From JBBDWK01 sp040902885 (GTDB lineage Bacteria > Acidobacteriota > Terriglobia > Bryobacterales > Bryobacteraceae), in the NCBI GenBank assembly GCA_040902885.1, contig JBBDWK010000057.1, positions 57,093 to 121,092 of the forward strand: a DNA stretch of 64,000 nt, given 5' to 3'. Under the pieces are notes generated by a model, which saw nothing but the letters and a program-made list of their open reading frames with translations, had not been told where the DNA came from and searched no databases. How positions within the stretch are numbered: the first letter of the stretch is position 1; every line of letters starts with the position of its first letter. Below are positions 61,693-64,000 of this stretch, piece by piece. The translations under genes and the position numbers were made by a program.

Positions 61693-61888
61693 GATTCATG
61701 CGCGGGTGAAAAGGACTGTGCTTCGGGCAGGCCAACCAGGCACTAGTGTACAATCGTGTTGAGGTCTCTGAGCCAAGCACTCATCATAACAATACGGCTT
61801 TTCGGGTGAAACGGAACTTTGCTCTTTCCCCGCGTATTTGTGCTGCCGGAGGCGTGGCCATGCTTGGAAGCTGGGAGGTGTAGTACAT

Positions 61889-62086
61889 TTGGCTGAAGTT
61901 CGGCTTCAAGAGGGCGAAACCCTCGAGAATGCTCTTCGCCGCTTTAAGCGTAAAGTGCAGCAGGAAGACATTATTAAAGAGGTGAAGAAGCACTCCTTCT
62001 ATCTCAAGCCCGGCGAGAAGGCGCGCGTGAAACAGGCGCTCGCCCGCAAACGCAATCGGAAGAAAAGTCGCAGAGAATCGGATTAG
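61889..62086 (+). CDS. rpsU: Small ribosomal subunit protein bS21
   Basis: This 65-aa basic protein has the bS21 pattern (VRLQEGETLENALRRFKRKV, KEVKKHSFYLKPGEKARVKQ, RKRNRKKSRRES). TTG at 61889 with GGAGG 11 nt upstream is the only start giving normal family length. bS21 binds near the Shine-Dalgarno/anti-SD helix of the 30S subunit. Confidence 0.92.
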   Translation: MAEVRLQEGETLENALRRFKRKVQQEDIIKEVKKHSFYLKPGEKARVKQALARKRNRKKSRRESD

Positions 62087-62244
62087 CGCAGATCCTGCAA
62101 CGATGCAAACCAGTTCGTAATCACCTGGATTTCCCGGATGGGCCGTCGCGTGCCGTACGGTTTTGCCATAAGGAAGCGATGCCCATTCGGAACCAGCACA
62201 TCAGCTCTGGTCCAGAACCGCGGCCGCTGCTCGCATCGTGAACG

Positions 62245-62517
62245 CTATGCGGCACTGTTCCTGCCCATCTCCTCGCGGATAATGCGCCGGAGAGTCTCTT
62301 CCCACTTTGGGGTTTTCCCCTCGACGTATTCGCGCAGTGCGGAATTGATCAACGTTTGATAGCCGACCTTGCCGCCAGACCGATCGGCGATGGCGCCGAA
62401 ATAGTCGACCAGGTCTTCATCCAGCCGGATGGTGATTCTCACCTTTCCGGGTTCTAAAGGCGGTTCGGCCACGACGCGGCCTCGCCTCCCTTTGCTGAAG
62501 TCGTAAGTGTCCTTCAT
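62245..62517 (-). CDS. brnA: BrnA-type antitoxin
   Basis: This 90-aa protein matches BrnA: a flexible N-terminal arm, then the RHH domain VRITIRLDEDLVDYFGAIAD ... GYQTLINSALREYVEG. BrnA binds BrnT and represses the brnTA promoter. Its ATG overlaps the brnT stop by 4 nt (ATGA); toxin-first order is normal for brnTA. Confidence 0.9.
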   Translation of the reverse strand: MKDTYDFSKGRRGRVVAEPPLEPGKVRITIRLDEDLVDYFGAIADRSGGKVGYQTLINSALREYVEGKTPKWEETLRRIIREEMGRNSAA

Positions 62518-62789
62518 CGTTGTGCCTCGTACTGTTCGCGTTCAGGCCGTCCGGCTATCCGCGCTGAAATGATTCGGATGTTTTCGCCGCTGTAGCAGTA
62601 AACAACGACCAACACGCGCCCCTTGATTCCCATACCGAGACTCACAAATCGCTGCTCATCCGGATCGCTTTCGTCGTCATTAATCGTGATGGCGTAGTCG
62701 TCGCTGAAGACTCCCAGCGCTTCGGAGAACTGCACTGCGTGCTTCCGAACGTTTGCCGCCGCCTTGTTCGGGTCCCATTCGAAAGACAC
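62514..62789 (-). CDS. brnT: BrnT-type ribonuclease toxin
   Basis: About 91 aa: VSFEWDPNKAAANVRKHAVQFSEA (shown in part: FEWDPNKAAANVRKH), FSDDYAITINDDESD, EQRFVSLGMGIKGRVLVVVY, IRIISARIAGRPEREQYE, as in BrnT RNase toxins. An ATG five codons earlier (62804) exists, but the best promoter (TTGACC, 17 nt, TACACT) ends inside that extension, and TACACT is 6 nt before the GTG at 62789, which gives the usual BrnT N-terminus. I therefore take GTG 62789 as start. Confidence 0.88.
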   Translation of the reverse strand: MSFEWDPNKAAANVRKHAVQFSEALGVFSDDYAITINDDESDPDEQRFVSLGMGIKGRVLVVVYCYSGENIRIISARIAGRPEREQYEAQR

Positions 62790-62795
62790 GACTCC

Positions 62796-62824
62796 AGTGT
62801 ACATATCCTTGTATGTACGGTCAA
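62796..62824 (-). promoter_or_regulatory. brnTA promoter with palindromic operator in the spacer
   Basis: Minus strand: TTGACC (62819-62824), 17-nt spacer, TACACT (62796-62801), then 6 nt to the GTG of brnT. The perfect inverted repeat GTACATA-N6-TATGTAC (62799-62818) fills the spacer and touches the -10 box, so bound BrnA would block RNA polymerase. Confidence 0.7.
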
Positions 62825-62852
62825 CCCAGTGGCCTCAGGCCAAAAAGGCCTC

Positions 62853-62888
62853 TTGACCTACGAAGTCTTTACTAGTAACGTCTTCGTA
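62853..62888 (+). promoter_or_regulatory. Promoter/operator of the BlaI-type regulator gene
   Basis: TTGACC (62853-62858), 17 nt, TAACGT (62876-62881), then 8 nt to the ATG. Overlaid is a large palindrome: arms TACGAAG (62859-62865) and CTTCGTA (62882-62888) around a palindromic core TTACTAGTAA (62869-62878). This fits autorepression by the BlaI/MecI dimer, whose sites contain TACTA-type half-sites. Confidence 0.7.
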
Positions 62889-62889
62889 T

Positions 62890-63276
62890 ATGGCAAGCGG
62901 GCCGCCCAGACCGACTGATGCTGAACTCGAAATCCTGACCGTGCTGTGGAGCATCGGACCAGCTACCGTGCGCGATGTCTATAACGTGATCAGCGGGCGG
63001 CGTCCGGCGCAGTATAGTACCGTGCTGAAATTTATGCAGATCATGGCCGAAAAGGGCTTGGTACGCCGCGACGAGACTGCGCGCGCGCACATCTACGAAG
63101 CCGCGCGACCGCGCGAGTGGACCCAGCAGCAACTCGCCGGGGATCTCCTGGCGCGCGCATTCAGCGGCTCCGCCAAGGCGCTTCTGATGGGAGCGCTCTC
63201 GGCGCGGAAGGCTAGTAAGGAGGAGCTCGCTGAGATGCGGAAGCTGCTGGATGAGTACCGAAAGGGAGAAAAATGA
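62890..63276 (+). CDS. BlaI/MecI/CopY family transcriptional repressor
   Basis: This 128-aa winged-helix repressor has the family DNA-binding half (PTDAELEILTVLWSIGPATV, VRDVYNVI..., YSTVLKFMQIMAEKGLVRRD) and a C-terminal dimerisation half where the BlaR1-type cleavage occurs (GSAKALLMGALSA). It should control its own operon with the downstream sensor protease. Its stop overlaps the next start (ATGA). Acidobacteria hold many such pairs, usually with outer genes unrelated to beta-lactam resistance. Confidence 0.92.
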   Translation: MASGPPRPTDAELEILTVLWSIGPATVRDVYNVISGRRPAQYSTVLKFMQIMAEKGLVRRDETARAHIYEAARPREWTQQQLAGDLLARAFSGSAKALLMGALSARKASKEELAEMRKLLDEYRKGEK

Positions 63277-64000
63277 GGCTTCTCACAATCTGGGTTGAGA
63301 CGCCGCTTGCCGGCGCAGTCGGTTGGACGCTGCTTCATTCACTGTGGGAGGGAGCAATCATCTCAGTTGTGCTGGCGGCGGCCTTACTGGCGCTGCGCTC
63401 TCCGCGTGCCCGTTACGCTGTGGCCTTTTTGGCAATGCTCGTAATGCCCGTCCTTTTTGCCCTCACTCTGGTTCGCATGATGCCGGAAGGCGCGCACGGC
63501 CTGGTGGCCTTAGGAGCGCCTCCTTTCCCCGCATGGAATGTTCGATCCGGTGTGGATACCCTTAGCCCTTCAAATTCGGGTCTCGCCGCAGTCGTGCCCT
63601 GGCTTGTACCGTTCTGGATTGCAGGCGTCTGGACTTTCTACCTGCGGCACGCCGCAGGATGGATATCGGTATGCCGGCTGCGCCGGCGTGGCGTGTGTTG
63701 TGCGCCCGAGCGCTGGCAGAAGGAACTCGCCCGCTTGAGCACACAGTTGCGTATCTCACGGCCGGTCCTGCTGCTGGAGTCCTGCATGGTGGATGTTCCG
63801 ATGGTGCTGGGCCATTTGCGGCCGTTAATTCTGATGCCGATCGGGCTGCTCGCCAGGCTGCCTGTGGGACAGATCGAAGCCATCCTGCTGCATGAGTTGG
63901 CGCATATCAGGCGCTACGACTATCTCGTGAATCTATTACAGCGATTTGTCGAGGGCCTGTTGTTTTATCACCCGGCGGTTTGGTGGATGTCCCGGGTGAT
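63273..64000 (+). CDS. BlaR1/MecR1-type M56 metallopeptidase sensor (cut by window end)
   Basis: The first 242 or so residues are in the window. TM helices near residues 15-40, 48-70 and 100-122 precede the zinc-protease motif LLHELAHIRRYDY (HExxH) in the cytoplasmic-loop position, followed by another TM. BlaR1 proteins sense a ligand with a C-terminal domain outside the window and then cause cleavage of the BlaI repressor. What this copy senses cannot be seen. Confidence 0.9.
   Translation, partial: MRLLTIWVETPLAGAVGWTLLHSLWEGAIISVVLAAALLALRSPRARYAVAFLAMLVMPVLFALTLVRMMPEGAHGLVALGAPPFPAWNVRSGVDTLSPSNSGLAAVVPWLVPFWIAGVWTFYLRHAAGWISVCRLRRRGVCCAPERWQKELARLSTQLRISRPVLLLESCMVDVPMVLGHLRPLILMPIGLLARLPVGQIEAILLHELAHIRRYDYLVNLLQRFVEGLLFYHPAVWWMSRV

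Noticed and set aside
1..64000. CRISPR arrays, rRNA genes, complete insertion sequences, riboswitches
   Set aside because: I saw no regularly spaced repeats, no rRNA sequence, no intact transposase and no recognisable riboswitch core in the window.

Overview
The window looks like chromosome from a soil acidobacterium of the Solibacter/Bryobacter type (Acidobacteriota). The grounds are high GC, the acidobacterial VWFA-type secreted protein at 25162-26301, a 988-aa membrane-dehydrogenase/HEAT/cytochrome c protein, a carboxypeptidase-regulatory/TonB-receptor-like outer-membrane protein, a SpoIVB-type S55 peptidase in a probable non-sporulator, two sulfatases, a futalosine-pathway MqnD and a single-chain 2-oxoglutarate decarboxylase/dehydrogenase. 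The assignment is inferred from gene content only; no 16S gene or ribosomal operon is present.

Layout. 1-1440: two toxin-antitoxin (TA) pairs (HepT/MntA and VapBC). 1473-17561: core-like genes: patatin, MsrA, S55 peptidase plus beta-propeller pair, Tat-exported enolase-superfamily enzyme, PhoB/PhoR-type two-component system, S23-type four-helix protein, large lipoprotein cytochrome, TonB-like receptor, SYLF protein. 18114-22075: accessory patch bordered by short palindromes, with an overlapping Swt1-type HEPN/DUF5343 pair, a decayed J-domain gene, a three-gene cluster led by a MoaD/ThiS-like beta-grasp protein with residues beyond its Gly-Gly, another gene fragment and a stand-alone Clp N-domain protein. 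22076-29675: MBL hydrolase, GH3 lipoprotein with an apparent CTG start, response regulator, VWA protein, ECF sigma/anti-sigma operon, rhomboid protease. 29755-34119: Gfo/Idh/MocA oxidoreductase, RidA-like protein, class III aminotransferase, sulfatase. 34204-38730: lipoxygenase-like enzyme facing a di-haem cytochrome/old-yellow-enzyme operon. 39090-45137: MqnD, HEAT-repeat protein, 2-oxoglutarate enzyme.

45199-46866 is a small mobile-DNA scar. A 30-bp perfect direct repeat of the 3' end of tRNA-Leu(TAA) brackets a RHH/ParE TA cassette of about 0.6 kb. A frameshifted tyrosine-recombinase tail lies on the other side of the tRNA, followed by a Phd/RelE pair. 46934-53361 holds a fatty-acid hydroxylase, a sulfite-oxidase-like molybdoenzyme, a heptosyltransferase operon for LPS inner core, and a second sulfatase. 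53448-57520 is a CheB-CheR-PAS-kinase-receiver fusion broken by one apparent frameshift. 57588-61692 is glgC-eno-gpmI. The window ends with rpsU, a BrnTA TA pair and a divergent BlaI/BlaR1-type repressor/sensor pair, the latter cut by the window end.

Three themes run across regions. There are five recognisable TA modules plus one candidate (HEPN/DUF5343), several with clear palindromic operators over their starts. Many starts lack a Shine-Dalgarno and have a TANNNT -10-like box ending 6-8 nt before the start codon, which points to leaderless mRNAs. A few genes have no ATG/GTG/TTG start and appear to use CTG.
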